From Anaerolineales bacterium (GTDB lineage Bacteria > Chloroflexota > Anaerolineae > Anaerolineales > UBA11858): a stretch of DNA of 64,000 nucleotides. A program made the translations under genes and the position numbers. Below are positions 50,495-59,449 of this stretch, one piece after another. The stretch's first letter is position 1. The number at the start of each line of letters is the position of its first letter. A model generated the notes under the pieces. It saw only the letters and a list, made by a program, of their open reading frames with translations. It had not been told where the DNA came from and made no database searches. Location of the stretch: positions 102,344-166,343 of the forward strand of contig JANQED010000033.1 in NCBI GenBank assembly GCA_028278545.1. The letters run 5' to 3'.

Positions 50495-52903
50495 ATGGAT
50501 GAGAAAACGCTCCGCACCCTCGAATATCCTAAAATACTCGATCGCCTGGCTGAGTATTGTGCTTTCAGCGCCTCAGCCGACAAAGCGCGCGCCCTGAAAC
50601 CCTCCGTGAAGCTGCACGAAGCCCGTGAGCGCCTGGCTGAGACCAGTGAAGCCCGCCAACTTTTGGAGGAACGCCCCTCCACAAGCATCGGCGGGGCGCG
50701 TGACATACGCGAATCTCTCAAAGCGGCCTCCCGTCAGGCGGTTCTGGAGGCCGATCAACTGCTCGATATCAAGTACACCCTCATCGCCGCCCGCAGCCTG
50801 CGGCGTCTGTTCGAGCGCGAGGGAGACCGCTACCCGCACCTGGCGGAGATCACATTACGCCTGCCGCTTTCGACGGGGTTGGTCGATGCTATCAGCCGCA
50901 CGCTCAACGACCGTGGTGAAATCCTGGACTCTGCTTCGGATAAACTGGCTAACATCCGGCGCGATCTAAAAATCGAGCACGACCGCTTGCTCTCCCAGTT
51001 GAAGCGGATGATCAACAATCCTGACATCTCCCCTTATTTGCAGGAGACCCTGATCACACAGCGGGATGGCCGCTATGTGATCCCCCTGCGGGCGGATTTC
51101 AAAGGGCGCGTGAAAGGCATCGTGCATGATCAATCGGCTTCGGGGGCCACGCTTTTTGTTGAGCCGCTCAGTGTGGTAGAGAAGAACAACAAATATAAGG
51201 AATTGCAGCTTGAGGAGAGAGATGAAATACGTCGGGTTCTCTTAGCGCTGACGGCCCAGGTGGCTGAGCACGCTCTGGTGTTAGAGGAGATGATCGAAGC
51301 CCTGGCAGATTTGGATATTGCATTCGCCAAAGCGAAGTACGCGGAAGACATGGAGGCTGCCGAACCGAAACTGACTCCAATGACCGATGACCGAGGACCG
51401 AAGTCCGACTCCCGTCCTCCGACACCCATCATCCGTCTTCTCGATGCCCGGCACCCCATGCTGGACCAGGAAACGGTCATCCCCATCGATGTCGAGTTAG
51501 ACCCTCAAACCTGGGCACTCGTGATCACCGGTCCCAACACCGGCGGCAAGACCGTCTCACTGAAAACAGTCGGTTTGCTGTCCCTGATGGCCCAGAGTGG
51601 GCTGCATATCCCAGCCCACCCCGAGTCTGAGATCAGCCTCTTCAAATCGATATACGCCGATATTGGTGATGAGCAATCGATAGAGCAATCCTTGTCCACG
51701 TTTTCGGGGCATATCACCAATATCATCCGGATTTTGGAGCGCGCCGACTCCAGTTCGTTAGTGATCCTGGATGAATTGGGCGCGGGCACGGACCCCCAGG
51801 AAGGCGCGGCCCTGGCAAGGGTGCTGCTGACGCACGTAGTTCAGCGTGGGATTACCACCCTGGTGACGACCCACCATCCAGAGCTGAAAGCGTACGCCCA
51901 CGCCACCCCAGGAGTGATCAACGCCAGCGTGGAGTTCGATCTGGAGTCTCTTCAGCCTACCTATCACCTGACGATTGGCCTGCCCGGACGCTCCAATGCC
52001 CTGGCGATTGCCGAAAGGCTGGGGCTGCCAGCGGAGATCGTCAACGCGGCGCGGCAGGAGATTGATCCCGCCGACCTGCGCGCTGAAGACCTTCTGGATG
52101 ACATCTACCGCCAGCGGGATATCTCCCAAGAGGCCCGCCTGCGTGCTGAGGAAGCCAAACACCAGTCAGAGGAGCTGCACGCTGAATTGGCGGAACGCTT
52201 GGAAGCGATTGAGGACGAGCGCCGAGAAGTACTCGAGCAGGCCCGTCAGGAGGCCGCGGAGGAGGTCAAAGGCGTTCGGGATGAAATCCGTCATCTGCGG
52301 GCGGAACTGCGCCGCGCCCGCCAGCCCCTGGAAGTGATCCAGCAGGCGGAAGAGAAGATCGAGGAGCTGGCCGAAGAGGTTGAAATTCCGGTCGTGCGCC
52401 AGGTGCCAGATATTACGCCGGTGAGCGGCCCAATCCGCTTGGGCGCGAAGGTGCGCGTACCCAGTCTGGATAAGGAGGGGATTGTGCGGACTCTCGGTGA
52501 GGAGAAAGCCGAGGTGCAGATTGGTGTGCTGCGGGTGCGGGCGAAGTTGTCGGAGCTGGTGTTGGTCGGTGGTGGCGAAGCGTCCCCCAAAGAGAAGGGG
52601 GAGCCGCCGCCGAGCGCCGTTCGACGTCCAACATCCGACGTCGGCAGCCATCCGTCCCCTGGTGTCGAGCTCGACCTGCGCGGTCAGCGCGCCGATGAGG
52701 CCCTTGATCTGCTGGAGAGTTATCTTGATCGAGCTTATCTGGCGCGGCTGCCCTGGGTGCGCATCATCCATGGCAAGGGCACGGGGAAGCTGCGCAAAGT
52801 AGTGCGCGAGGCCCTGCAGCGCTATCCGCAGGTGAGGTCGTTCGAGGCTGGAAAGCATAATGAGGGCGGCGAGGGGGTCACGATAGCCGAATTGAGAAAG
52901 TAA
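50495..52903 (+). CDS. mutS2: Endonuclease MutS2 / RqcU
   Basis: A MutS-like ATPase with C-terminal Smr nuclease domain; family members suppress recombination and rescue collided ribosomes. The 802 residues run: core and lever (1-320), ATPase with Walker A GPNTGGKTVSLKT (346 on), Walker B LVILDELGAGTDPQEG, coiled-coil clamp rich in Glu/Arg (about 520-640), KOW-like domain (RLGAKVRVPSLDKEG), and Smr from about 727 (LDLRGQRADEALDLL, WVRIIHGKGTGKL). Two non-family inserts, at about 295-315 and 707-722, are encoded by heptamer repeats. The ATG at 50495 starts MDEKTLRTLEYPKIL; an upstream extension is not family sequence. TATGGTAAACT upstream looks like its -10. Confidence 0.94.
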   Translation: MDEKTLRTLEYPKILDRLAEYCAFSASADKARALKPSVKLHEARERLAETSEARQLLEERPSTSIGGARDIRESLKAASRQAVLEADQLLDIKYTLIAARSLRRLFEREGDRYPHLAEITLRLPLSTGLVDAISRTLNDRGEILDSASDKLANIRRDLKIEHDRLLSQLKRMINNPDISPYLQETLITQRDGRYVIPLRADFKGRVKGIVHDQSASGATLFVEPLSVVEKNNKYKELQLEERDEIRRVLLALTAQVAEHALVLEEMIEALADLDIAFAKAKYAEDMEAAEPKLTPMTDDRGPKSDSRPPTPIIRLLDARHPMLDQETVIPIDVELDPQTWALVITGPNTGGKTVSLKTVGLLSLMAQSGLHIPAHPESEISLFKSIYADIGDEQSIEQSLSTFSGHITNIIRILERADSSSLVILDELGAGTDPQEGAALARVLLTHVVQRGITTLVTTHHPELKAYAHATPGVINASVEFDLESLQPTYHLTIGLPGRSNALAIAERLGLPAEIVNAARQEIDPADLRAEDLLDDIYRQRDISQEARLRAEEAKHQSEELHAELAERLEAIEDERREVLEQARQEAAEEVKGVRDEIRHLRAELRRARQPLEVIQQAEEKIEELAEEVEIPVVRQVPDITPVSGPIRLGAKVRVPSLDKEGIVRTLGEEKAEVQIGVLRVRAKLSELVLVGGGEASPKEKGEPPPSAVRRPTSDVGSHPSPGVELDLRGQRADEALDLLESYLDRAYLARLPWVRIIHGKGTGKLRKVVREALQRYPQVRSFEAGKHNEGGEGVTIAELRK
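51377..51439 (+). repeat. Heptamer array inside mutS2 (first)
   Basis: Nine 7-base units: CCAATGA, CCGATGA, CCGAGGA, CCGAAGT, CCGACTC, CCGTCCT, CCGACAC, CCATCAT, CCGTCTT. They encode the polar insert PMTDDRGPKSDSRPPTP between the lever and the ATPase domain, in frame overall because nine 7-mers make 63 bases. Confidence 0.9.
52615..52656 (+). repeat. Heptamer array inside mutS2 (second)
   Basis: Units CGCCGTT, CGACGTC, CAACATC, CGACGTC, GGCAGCC, ATCCGTC give a Ser/Pro/Arg-rich link before the Smr domain. The clear part is the first four units. Confidence 0.65.
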
Positions 52904-52957
52904 TTGGACACGGGCGCATCAGGCGCGATTACGCATATTCGACTTATCTTTATTCAC

Positions 52958-53014
52958 TTGACAAGATTGCCCTTTTTGATATAACTAATATAACCCTTAT
53001 GGTCATATTAGTTA
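52958..53014 (+). promoter_or_regulatory. phd/PIN promoter and operator
   Basis: TTGACA (52958-52963), 16 bases, TATAAC (52980-52985). TAACTAATAT (52982-52991) and ATATTAGTTA (53005-53014) are perfect 10-bp inverted repeats starting on the -10, a natural Phd-toxin complex operator. Confidence 0.85.
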
Positions 53015-53026
53015 GGTGAGTGTGCT

Positions 53027-53296
53027 ATGGAAAAGAAGATCAGTGCAATGAATGCCCGGCAGAAATTTGGACAGATGTTGGAAGAGGCTTTCTACCGCGG
53101 AGATACATTTATTGTCGAACGCGCGGGTAAGCCAATGGCTGCTATTGTTTCGATTGAGCAATATCAGCAGTGGCAGGCAGAGCGAGAAGTATTTTTTGAC
53201 CGGATAACAAAGATACAAGAACGCATGGGCGAGTATGACGCCTCTGAGATTGAAACAGAAATCGCCGAAGCCGTCACCCTCGCAAAGGAAAGCTAA
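53027..53296 (+). CDS. Phd/YefM family antitoxin
   Basis: An 89-residue antitoxin. The N-terminal DNA-binding part has the family ISAMNARQKFGQMLEEAF and VERAGKPMAAIVSIEQY; the acidic helical C-terminus (DASEIETEIAEAVTLAKE) would wrap the toxin. It lies 12 bases before a PIN toxin, behind a promoter with a perfect operator palindrome, so autorepression is expected. AT-rich relative to mutS2. Confidence 0.9.
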   Translation: MEKKISAMNARQKFGQMLEEAFYRGDTFIVERAGKPMAAIVSIEQYQQWQAEREVFFDRITKIQERMGEYDASEIETEIAEAVTLAKES

Positions 53297-53308
53297 AACC
53301 TCGGGGAG

Positions 53309-53749
53309 ATGAGAGCCGTACTTGATGCCAACCAATTCGTGAGTGCGGTGCTTGTGCCTGTTGGTCATCCTGCACAAATCCTGTCGGCCTGGCGGATGGG
53401 AGAATTCGATCTGGTGGTCTCACCAGCCATCATAGCGGAAGTTCGGCGGGTTCTACTCTACCCTCGTTTGGTGAAGAAACACCAGATGGATGAACCTGAA
53501 GTGGATGACCTCCTGTTGGGGCTGAGATCATCAGCTATCATCTCGCCTGGTGCGCTTGAGGTACAAGTAGTAGAGGATGATCCTACGGACGACAAGTATA
53601 TTGCTTGTGCCCTGGAAGCCGGTGCAGAATATATTGTCAGTGGCGATGACCATTTGAGAAGCGTGGAAGAATATCAGGGGATAAAAATTGTCTCACCTGT
53701 TCAATTCCTCACGGATATATTGGGACACCATCTGGAGAATGTTGAATGA
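53309..53749 (+). CDS. PIN domain toxin (COG1569 type)
   Basis: A 146-residue RNase-fold toxin. The acidic active site is visible: Asp6 in AVLDANQFVSAVL, Glu in SPAIIAEVRRVL, Asp in EDDPTDDKYIACAL and Asp in YIVSGDDHLRS. These PIN toxins are metal-dependent RNases checked by Phd-type antitoxins, here encoded just upstream. GGGGAG is 4 bases before the ATG. Its stop overlaps the next start (ATGA), coupling it to an oxidoreductase gene, which is odd for a toxin-antitoxin unit. Confidence 0.9.
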   Translation: MRAVLDANQFVSAVLVPVGHPAQILSAWRMGEFDLVVSPAIIAEVRRVLLYPRLVKKHQMDEPEVDDLLLGLRSSAIISPGALEVQVVEDDPTDDKYIACALEAGAEYIVSGDDHLRSVEEYQGIKIVSPVQFLTDILGHHLENVE

Positions 53750-55161
53750 TAGAGCCTGTTGCAGCCATCCTGATCGGCGCGGGTCAGCGGGGGAGCGAGG
53801 TATATGGCGAGTATGCCTTGCAGCACCCGGAGCAAGTCCGCTTCCTGGCAGTGGCCGAACTGGACGCTGAACGGCGTCAGCGTTTTGCGGCACAACACAG
53901 TATCTCTCCCGAAGATCAATTCGAAAGCTGGAAGCCTTTGCTGGCACGCGATCAATACGGCCAGGCTGCGCTGGTCTGTACGCAGGATCAGCAGCACACC
54001 GCGCCGACGCTGGCTGCCTTGCGCGCGGGCTATGATGTGCTGCTCGAGAAACCGATGGCGACTACCCCCGATGAATGCCGCCAACTGGTTGATGTTGCTG
54101 AAGAAACCGGGCGACAACTGCACATCTGCCATGTTTTGCGTTTTACGAAGCATTTTTCGAAGATGAGAGAGATCATTCAGTCCGGGGAACTGGGAGAAGT
54201 GATCAATATCTCCCACCGCGAAAACGTCTCCTGGTGGCACATGGCGCACAGCTTCGTGCGCGGCAACTGGCGGCAAAAAGAGGCGAGCGCCCCGATGATC
54301 CTGGCTAAATGCTGCCACGATCTGGATATTTTGATCTGGCTGATGGGCCAAAATTGTGAGCAACTCAGCAGCGTGGGGAATTTGCTGCATTACCGCCCCC
54401 AAAACGCGCCTCCGGGAGCCCCTAAATACTGCCTGGAGGGGTGTCCTGCGGCGGAGACCTGCCCATATTACGCCCCTTTTATCTATGTGGAATTGCTGCC
54501 CCTGTGGCGCAGTTACGCCGAGACGGCTAAAGGGGTCTCCCGCCTGGCTGCCCAGGCCCAGGAGCGCGCGCCGGGGTTGGTAAATGCGCTCAGTAATTTG
54601 GCTCCAACGCTGCGTGGGATCAGCGAATATCGCGGCTGGCCCATCTCGGTTGTTGCCCAGGACCCCACACCCGAGAATCTCATGGATGCGCTGCGGGAGG
54701 GGCCTTATGGTCGCTGTGTGTATCACTGTGACAATGACGTCGTCGATCACCAGGTGGTCAACATGCAGTTCGAGGGGGGCGCCTCGGTTACTTTGACCAT
54801 GCACGGCCATGCGCATGTGGAAGGCCGTTTCACGCGCATACAGGGGTCGCGGGCTGAATTACAGGCGACCTTTGGGTATGGGGGTTCATGGATCGAGGTC
54901 AACGAGCATCGCAGCGACCGCAGAATCCATTACGACACCAGTGCTGACAACGCCTCAGGTCATGGGGGTGGTGATGATCGCTTGATGGATGCTTTCTTGA
55001 AAAGTTTAAGGGAGGGCGGGAGCGGTAAATTCGATAATTCGTCCCACCTATCGACGGCGCGGCAATCTCTAGAGAGTCACCTGATGGCCTTCGCGGCAGA
55101 GGAAGCGCGGCTAGAGGAAAAAGTTGTGCGTATGTCTGAATTTCGCGAAGCAGGACTCTAG
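53746..55161 (+). CDS. Gfo/Idh/MocA family oxidoreductase
   Basis: A 471-residue NAD(P)-dependent sugar-type dehydrogenase. ILIGAGQRGSEVYGEYALQ is the Rossmann site, DVLLEKPMATTPDECRQLV the catalytic Lys block (EKP), and HICHVLRFTKHFSKMREII the linker. The C-terminal half has a Cys-rich stretch (YCLEGCPAAETCPYYAPF), also seen in a subgroup of these enzymes. Substrate unknown, probably a sugar or cyclitol. It overlaps the PIN toxin by 4 bases and ends directly against glpX, which runs the other way. Confidence 0.9.
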   Translation: MIEPVAAILIGAGQRGSEVYGEYALQHPEQVRFLAVAELDAERRQRFAAQHSISPEDQFESWKPLLARDQYGQAALVCTQDQQHTAPTLAALRAGYDVLLEKPMATTPDECRQLVDVAEETGRQLHICHVLRFTKHFSKMREIIQSGELGEVINISHRENVSWWHMAHSFVRGNWRQKEASAPMILAKCCHDLDILIWLMGQNCEQLSSVGNLLHYRPQNAPPGAPKYCLEGCPAAETCPYYAPFIYVELLPLWRSYAETAKGVSRLAAQAQERAPGLVNALSNLAPTLRGISEYRGWPISVVAQDPTPENLMDALREGPYGRCVYHCDNDVVDHQVVNMQFEGGASVTLTMHGHAHVEGRFTRIQGSRAELQATFGYGGSWIEVNEHRSDRRIHYDTSADNASGHGGGDDRLMDAFLKSLREGGSGKFDNSSHLSTARQSLESHLMAFAAEEARLEEKVVRMSEFREAGL

Positions 55162-56133
55162 CTATTCAGCACTAATGAGATGCTCGGTGTGAACGATGCG
55201 CCGGGTGCCGGTCTCACAACGGATGATCACGGACGTGGTTTCAGCATAATTCCCGTGATACTGAACACCAGACAGCAGTGCCCCCCCTGTGATGCCTGTA
55301 GCTGCAAAGTAGATGTTGTTCCCCTTAACCAGTTCATCACAAGTCAGAATTTTTTTGGTGTCGAACTCAGCAGTTCGGACGGCAGCGCGCTCCTCGGCAG
55401 TTTGAGGGGATAACCTCCCCAGCATTGCCCCGTGTAAAGATTTGACCCCGCAGGCGGCGATGACGCCTTCTGAGATCCCACCGATGCCCATGAGAATATC
55501 TACATTGACATCGTTGCTGGCAACCATCAGTGCTCCGGCAATATCACCGTGGGCGTGAGATTTCACCCGGGCCCCTGTGGCCTGGATTTCGGCAATCAGG
55601 TCTTTATGACGGGGGCGGTCGAGCACGAACACCACCAGGTCGCGCACCGGCTTGTCCATGGCCCGCGCGACTAAGGCTATGGTCCAGGCCGCGGGGGCGT
55701 CCATGCACTCGGGCACCAGGGCGTCAGCAGCATCGGCGCAGACGACGATTTTCTCCATGTAGATGGCTGGATAAGGAGACCACATCGAGCCTTTTGGGGC
55801 GATACCAGCAACGGAGACAGCCCCGGGTTTGCCTTTGATCAGCAAGGATGTGCCGTCGATGGGATCCGCGACGATGTCCATCGCCGGGCCTTTGCCATTG
55901 CCAATGGCCTTGCCACTGTTCAGAGGCGAGTCCACCCCTAAGCGTCCCTCCTCTCCTATCACAATGCAGCCATTAACATCCAGGGTATTGAAGGTGCATA
56001 CCATTGCGTCTGTGGCCATGTGAGTGGCGAGAATGTCATTGCCACAACCCATCCAGCGACCTGCGGCCAGGGCTGCGGCTTCGGTCACCCGTACCAGGCT
56101 CAAACCTAAATTTGGGGATATTCGCTCGCTCAT
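55162..56133 (-). CDS. glpX: Fructose-1,6-bisphosphatase class II
   Basis: Dephosphorylates fructose 1,6-bisphosphate in gluconeogenesis (some homologues also act on sedoheptulose bisphosphate). Of 323 residues, LVRVTEAAALAAGRWMGCGN is the family N-terminus and VADPIDGTSLLIKGKPGAVS holds the metal-binding DPIDGT. The loop after VIGEE reads GRLGVDSPL, where the common form is GEKDEAPML, so one acidic metal ligand position differs. It follows the SulP gene by 9 bases on the same strand. With the PFK at 21.9 kb, both directions of this step are coded here. Confidence 0.92.
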   Translation of the reverse strand: MSERISPNLGLSLVRVTEAAALAAGRWMGCGNDILATHMATDAMVCTFNTLDVNGCIVIGEEGRLGVDSPLNSGKAIGNGKGPAMDIVADPIDGTSLLIKGKPGAVSVAGIAPKGSMWSPYPAIYMEKIVVCADAADALVPECMDAPAAWTIALVARAMDKPVRDLVVFVLDRPRHKDLIAEIQATGARVKSHAHGDIAGALMVASNDVNVDILMGIGGISEGVIAACGVKSLHGAMLGRLSPQTAEERAAVRTAEFDTKKILTCDELVKGNNIYFAATGITGGALLSGVQYHGNYAETTSVIIRCETGTRRIVHTEHLISAE

Positions 56134-56142
56134 CTTATCTTC

Positions 56143-58263
56143 CTAATCATCAATTGCTTCAAATAAACATGCCGCTTCCCAGGCCAACATCCCGCCGCGT
56201 AAAATCCTGATATTGTTGTGGCCCTGGTTGGTGAGCAGGTATGCTGCTCGTGTGCTGCGCCTGCCTCCATGACAGATGAAAACCACTGGCGTATCCTTTG
56301 GGATCGCTGACGTATCCGACAGCAGCCTGAAGAGCGGCATGGATTGGGCCTGCAGGACGTGCATCTTCTTGAACTCGCGCGGCTCCCGCACGTCGATCAC
56401 CAGGGGTGGATGTTCACTATGGAGTTCCTTCCAGAGCTCTTCCGGGGATAGCTCGGCTACTTCTGTCTTGGGAATCTCTGTTTTAAAAGGGGCTTCTGCG
56501 GGATGGTCGATCTTCTTGGGGAGATTCTGACATTCCAAGAAAACACGTTGGTCACACTCGTAGATGCAGATGGTCGGGTCGAGCACATGATGGTACATAA
56601 AGCCAATCGCATCATCGTAGCTGAGGATGTGGTCCTCACCAAGCTGCTTGTAAAAGCCGGTGGATTTCATTCGTTCCAGCACCGGGGCTTGAACGCGCAT
56701 GAAGTAGACATCCCCACCATGATCCCGCATCAGATTGGTGATGCTCTCCAAGGCATGGATGCCACTGATATCGCACTGGTCAACACTGAACATCCGCAAT
56801 AACAAATATCGCTGACTGGGATGCTTTTGGAGATGTTCGTGCAGGATGTCCTCGACATGATTGACGGCCCCAAAATAAAGATCGCCAAAAATATCGAAGA
56901 TGGCCATTTGAGGGCAGGGATCCATTTCGGGCTGATGAGTGAAATGGCGGAAGTTCTTTGCTGGAAGCACAGGGATCACTCGAGGTACGCTGGTGCGCAA
57001 AATGTGGATAGCCAGCGAAAGCATGATCCCGGTCAGGACGGCAAATTGGAGAGGCAGGAACAGCGTTGCCATGAATGTAACTACCATGATGAGCGCGTCG
57101 CCGCGCGTCCCCCGCAGAATGCGCAGGATTTTCTTTTTATCCACCATGCCGTAGGCTGTCACCAGCAACACGGCAGCCAATGCTGTTCGGGGTACATAGG
57201 CCGCCAAAGGGCCAAATGCCAACATGCTGATCAATACAAAGACCCCTGAGAAGATGCTTGCCAGGGGTGTTCGTCCACCGGCGTCGAAATTTACCCCAGA
57301 ACGGGTGAAAGACCCTGAGGTGGTATAGCCTGAGAACAACCCGGTAGCGATGTTGGCAATGCCCTGCCCTACAAACTCCTGGTTGCTGTCCAGGCGTTGA
57401 CCGGATTGACTGGAAATGGAACGAGCGATGGCCATGGCTTCGACGAGACCGATGGCCCCAACCGCTAATGCCCCAGTGGATAAATCCGCGATCCAGCTTA
57501 GTTCAAGGGAGAACTTGGTGAAAGAGGGTAAGCTGCGCGGCAATTCTCCGATCACGATGAGCCCCTGTTGGTCAAGGTTCAATATGGCGACGATGCATGC
57601 GGCAATGATCATACCTAGGAGCGGCCCAGGCCACTTGGGTTTGAAATTGCGCAGCAGGAGGATGAATATGAGGACACCGAACCCGAGGAACAGGCTCACC
57701 CAATGGGTTTCATGGATATGGGTACTGATCTCATTAATGGTAGCCAGCAATGAATGATGGCTGGGGAAATCCAATCGCAGAATATGGCGTACCTGGTTTG
57801 CGGCGATCAGCACACCCGCTCCTGTGGCAAAGCCGATGACAACGGAATCGGAGACGAAGTTCACCAATACGCCGAGCTGGGCCAGCCCTAAAACCAGTTG
57901 AAGGAGCCCCACCATCACTGCTATCACCCCGGCTGCAATCAAATACTCTGGTGTGCCGGGATCGGCAATCGGCAACAAGATCGTCAGCACCAACAGAGAG
58001 ATTGCATTGGTTGGCCCGGTATGAAGGTGGTGCGATGACCCCCACAGCGCGCCAACGATGGCAGCTATAATGGCGGAATAGAGACCCACTTCTGGCGGCA
58101 GCTCGGCGATCATCGCATAGGCAATCGCCTGGGGCAGCAACACGATTGCCACCGTCAGACCGGCGATAAGATCCGGGCGCAGATCGCTGAGCTGATAGTC
58201 TTTCAGGATATCAACCGGGCGAGATAAAAATTTGGGGAGATTTTTCCAGATTTGGTTTAGCAT
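56143..58263 (-). CDS. SulP anion transporter with STAS and rhodanese domains
   Basis: A 706-residue three-part protein. Residues 1-430 are a SulP permease (DLRPDLIAGLTVAIVLLPQA, HTGPTNAISLLVLTI). A STAS domain (about 450-560; MAIFDIFGDLYFGAVNH) is followed by a short link and a rhodanese domain (about 600-700) with catalytic Cys in VFICHGGRRSTRAAYLL and a DVREPREF motif. SulP proteins carry sulfate or bicarbonate with Na+ or H+; a rhodanese tail suggests sulfur handling. It is the first gene of a unit with glpX. Confidence 0.93.
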   Translation of the reverse strand: MLNQIWKNLPKFLSRPVDILKDYQLSDLRPDLIAGLTVAIVLLPQAIAYAMIAELPPEVGLYSAIIAAIVGALWGSSHHLHTGPTNAISLLVLTILLPIADPGTPEYLIAAGVIAVMVGLLQLVLGLAQLGVLVNFVSDSVVIGFATGAGVLIAANQVRHILRLDFPSHHSLLATINEISTHIHETHWVSLFLGFGVLIFILLLRNFKPKWPGPLLGMIIAACIVAILNLDQQGLIVIGELPRSLPSFTKFSLELSWIADLSTGALAVGAIGLVEAMAIARSISSQSGQRLDSNQEFVGQGIANIATGLFSGYTTSGSFTRSGVNFDAGGRTPLASIFSGVFVLISMLAFGPLAAYVPRTALAAVLLVTAYGMVDKKKILRILRGTRGDALIMVVTFMATLFLPLQFAVLTGIMLSLAIHILRTSVPRVIPVLPAKNFRHFTHQPEMDPCPQMAIFDIFGDLYFGAVNHVEDILHEHLQKHPSQRYLLLRMFSVDQCDISGIHALESITNLMRDHGGDVYFMRVQAPVLERMKSTGFYKQLGEDHILSYDDAIGFMYHHVLDPTICIYECDQRVFLECQNLPKKIDHPAEAPFKTEIPKTEVAELSPEELWKELHSEHPPLVIDVREPREFKKMHVLQAQSMPLFRLLSDTSAIPKDTPVVFICHGGRRSTRAAYLLTNQGHNNIRILRGGMLAWEAACLFEAIDD

Positions 58264-58309
58264 ACCTTCATCCGCATCTGGGAGGTAAGGTCATTATAAC
58301 GCCACTGGA

Positions 58310-59218
58310 TCAGCTACGGATGATAAGCCATATTCCGGCGAGGATCATTACCATGCCAACCAGCATCCCTGAGGTGGTTTGTTCTCCCAAGAGTAAGGCA
58401 CCACAGATAACTGCAACCACGGGGATCACAAAGGTCACCATCGAGGAAGTGGTGGCGCCGAATCGCTTTATGTTGGAGAAATCGAGCATCATGGCAAAGA
58501 AGGTTCCCACTATGGCTGCATAGAGGATCACCAGCCAGCCGATGTTGTTTACTTGAGGGACCTGCAACCCAGAATTCCACCAAGCGAGGGGTAATACAAT
58601 GATCATTGCTGTGATCATCCTGACTGTGGCAATGTCGAATGTGCTAAAATCACGCATTTTTTTGCGAATGTATATACTCATCGCATTGGCGCTCAGGATC
58701 CCGGAGAATGCCAATATATACCCCAAGGGATTGGCGCGTGCCAAACCGGCAATGCCGCTTTCGCCGCGCAACGTCAAGAGCAGGGCCCCGATGAGGGCCA
58801 GGAGCACGCCCGCCCCTTTTTTGAGGGTCAGTTTTTCGTCGGGGAGCAAAAAATGAGCCAGAATTGCCGTGATCGCAGGCGATGTGGTCATCAGCACCGA
58901 GGTGATTCCACTGGAAATATATTGCAGCGAGCTTACAAAAGAGACCATCGGGAGCGCGGTTCCAAAAATCCCCAAGATAACGCCCCGCTGCCAGAGGATG
59001 CGGTCGCGCGGCCACTTGCGCCTGCTGTTGGGCAGGAGATAAATCATCACAAAGCCAAGGGCCGCCACACCAAACCGCAGCCCAACGTAGGTCAGAGGTG
59101 CCGTTTGCCCGACGATGAAACGCGAGGCTACCAAGGTTGTGCCGAACAAGGTGCCCAGCAAGAGGATATTTGGGGCCGGGTGTGTTTTCAATGGTTGTCT
59201 CCTAATTTTTGCGGGCAA
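58310..59218 (-). CDS. DMT superfamily transporter (EamA)
   Basis: A 302-residue protein with ten membrane helices in two EamA repeats (about 15-150 and 165-300). LLLGTLFGTTLVASRFIVGQ opens repeat one and LSANAMSIYIRKKM repeat two. EamA proteins export amino acids or other small metabolites; substrate unknown. It stands alone, divergent from the ABC permeases across 231 bases in which I see no other gene. Confidence 0.9.
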   Translation of the reverse strand: MPAKIRRQPLKTHPAPNILLLGTLFGTTLVASRFIVGQTAPLTYVGLRFGVAALGFVMIYLLPNSRRKWPRDRILWQRGVILGIFGTALPMVSFVSSLQYISSGITSVLMTTSPAITAILAHFLLPDEKLTLKKGAGVLLALIGALLLTLRGESGIAGLARANPLGYILAFSGILSANAMSIYIRKKMRDFSTFDIATVRMITAMIIVLPLAWWNSGLQVPQVNNIGWLVILYAAIVGTFFAMMLDFSNIKRFGATTSSMVTFVIPVVAVICGALLLGEQTTSGMLVGMVMILAGIWLIIRS

Positions 59219-59449
59219 GTTGATGATTTATCTTACTGGTTGAAAGTGAGATCGCACTATCATATCGCGAACCGTATATCAGGTAAAGCAATCCAGGCCA
59301 AAGTGGTGTATGAACCTCTCTCGATTGTGCCAAGTAATATATTCGATCGCTGCCCAGTCTAAATTTCAGGTTCGAGCGTGCACATCGGCGGTGGTGACTT
59401 TTCCACGGGCTTGATATTCTTCAGCAAACCGCACACCAGGAGATGATTT

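Noticed and set aside
53701-54816. 371-codon minus-strand frame opposite the Gfo/Idh/MocA gene
   Set aside because: The plus strand codes for a full Rossmann dehydrogenase with motifs; the antisense product has none.
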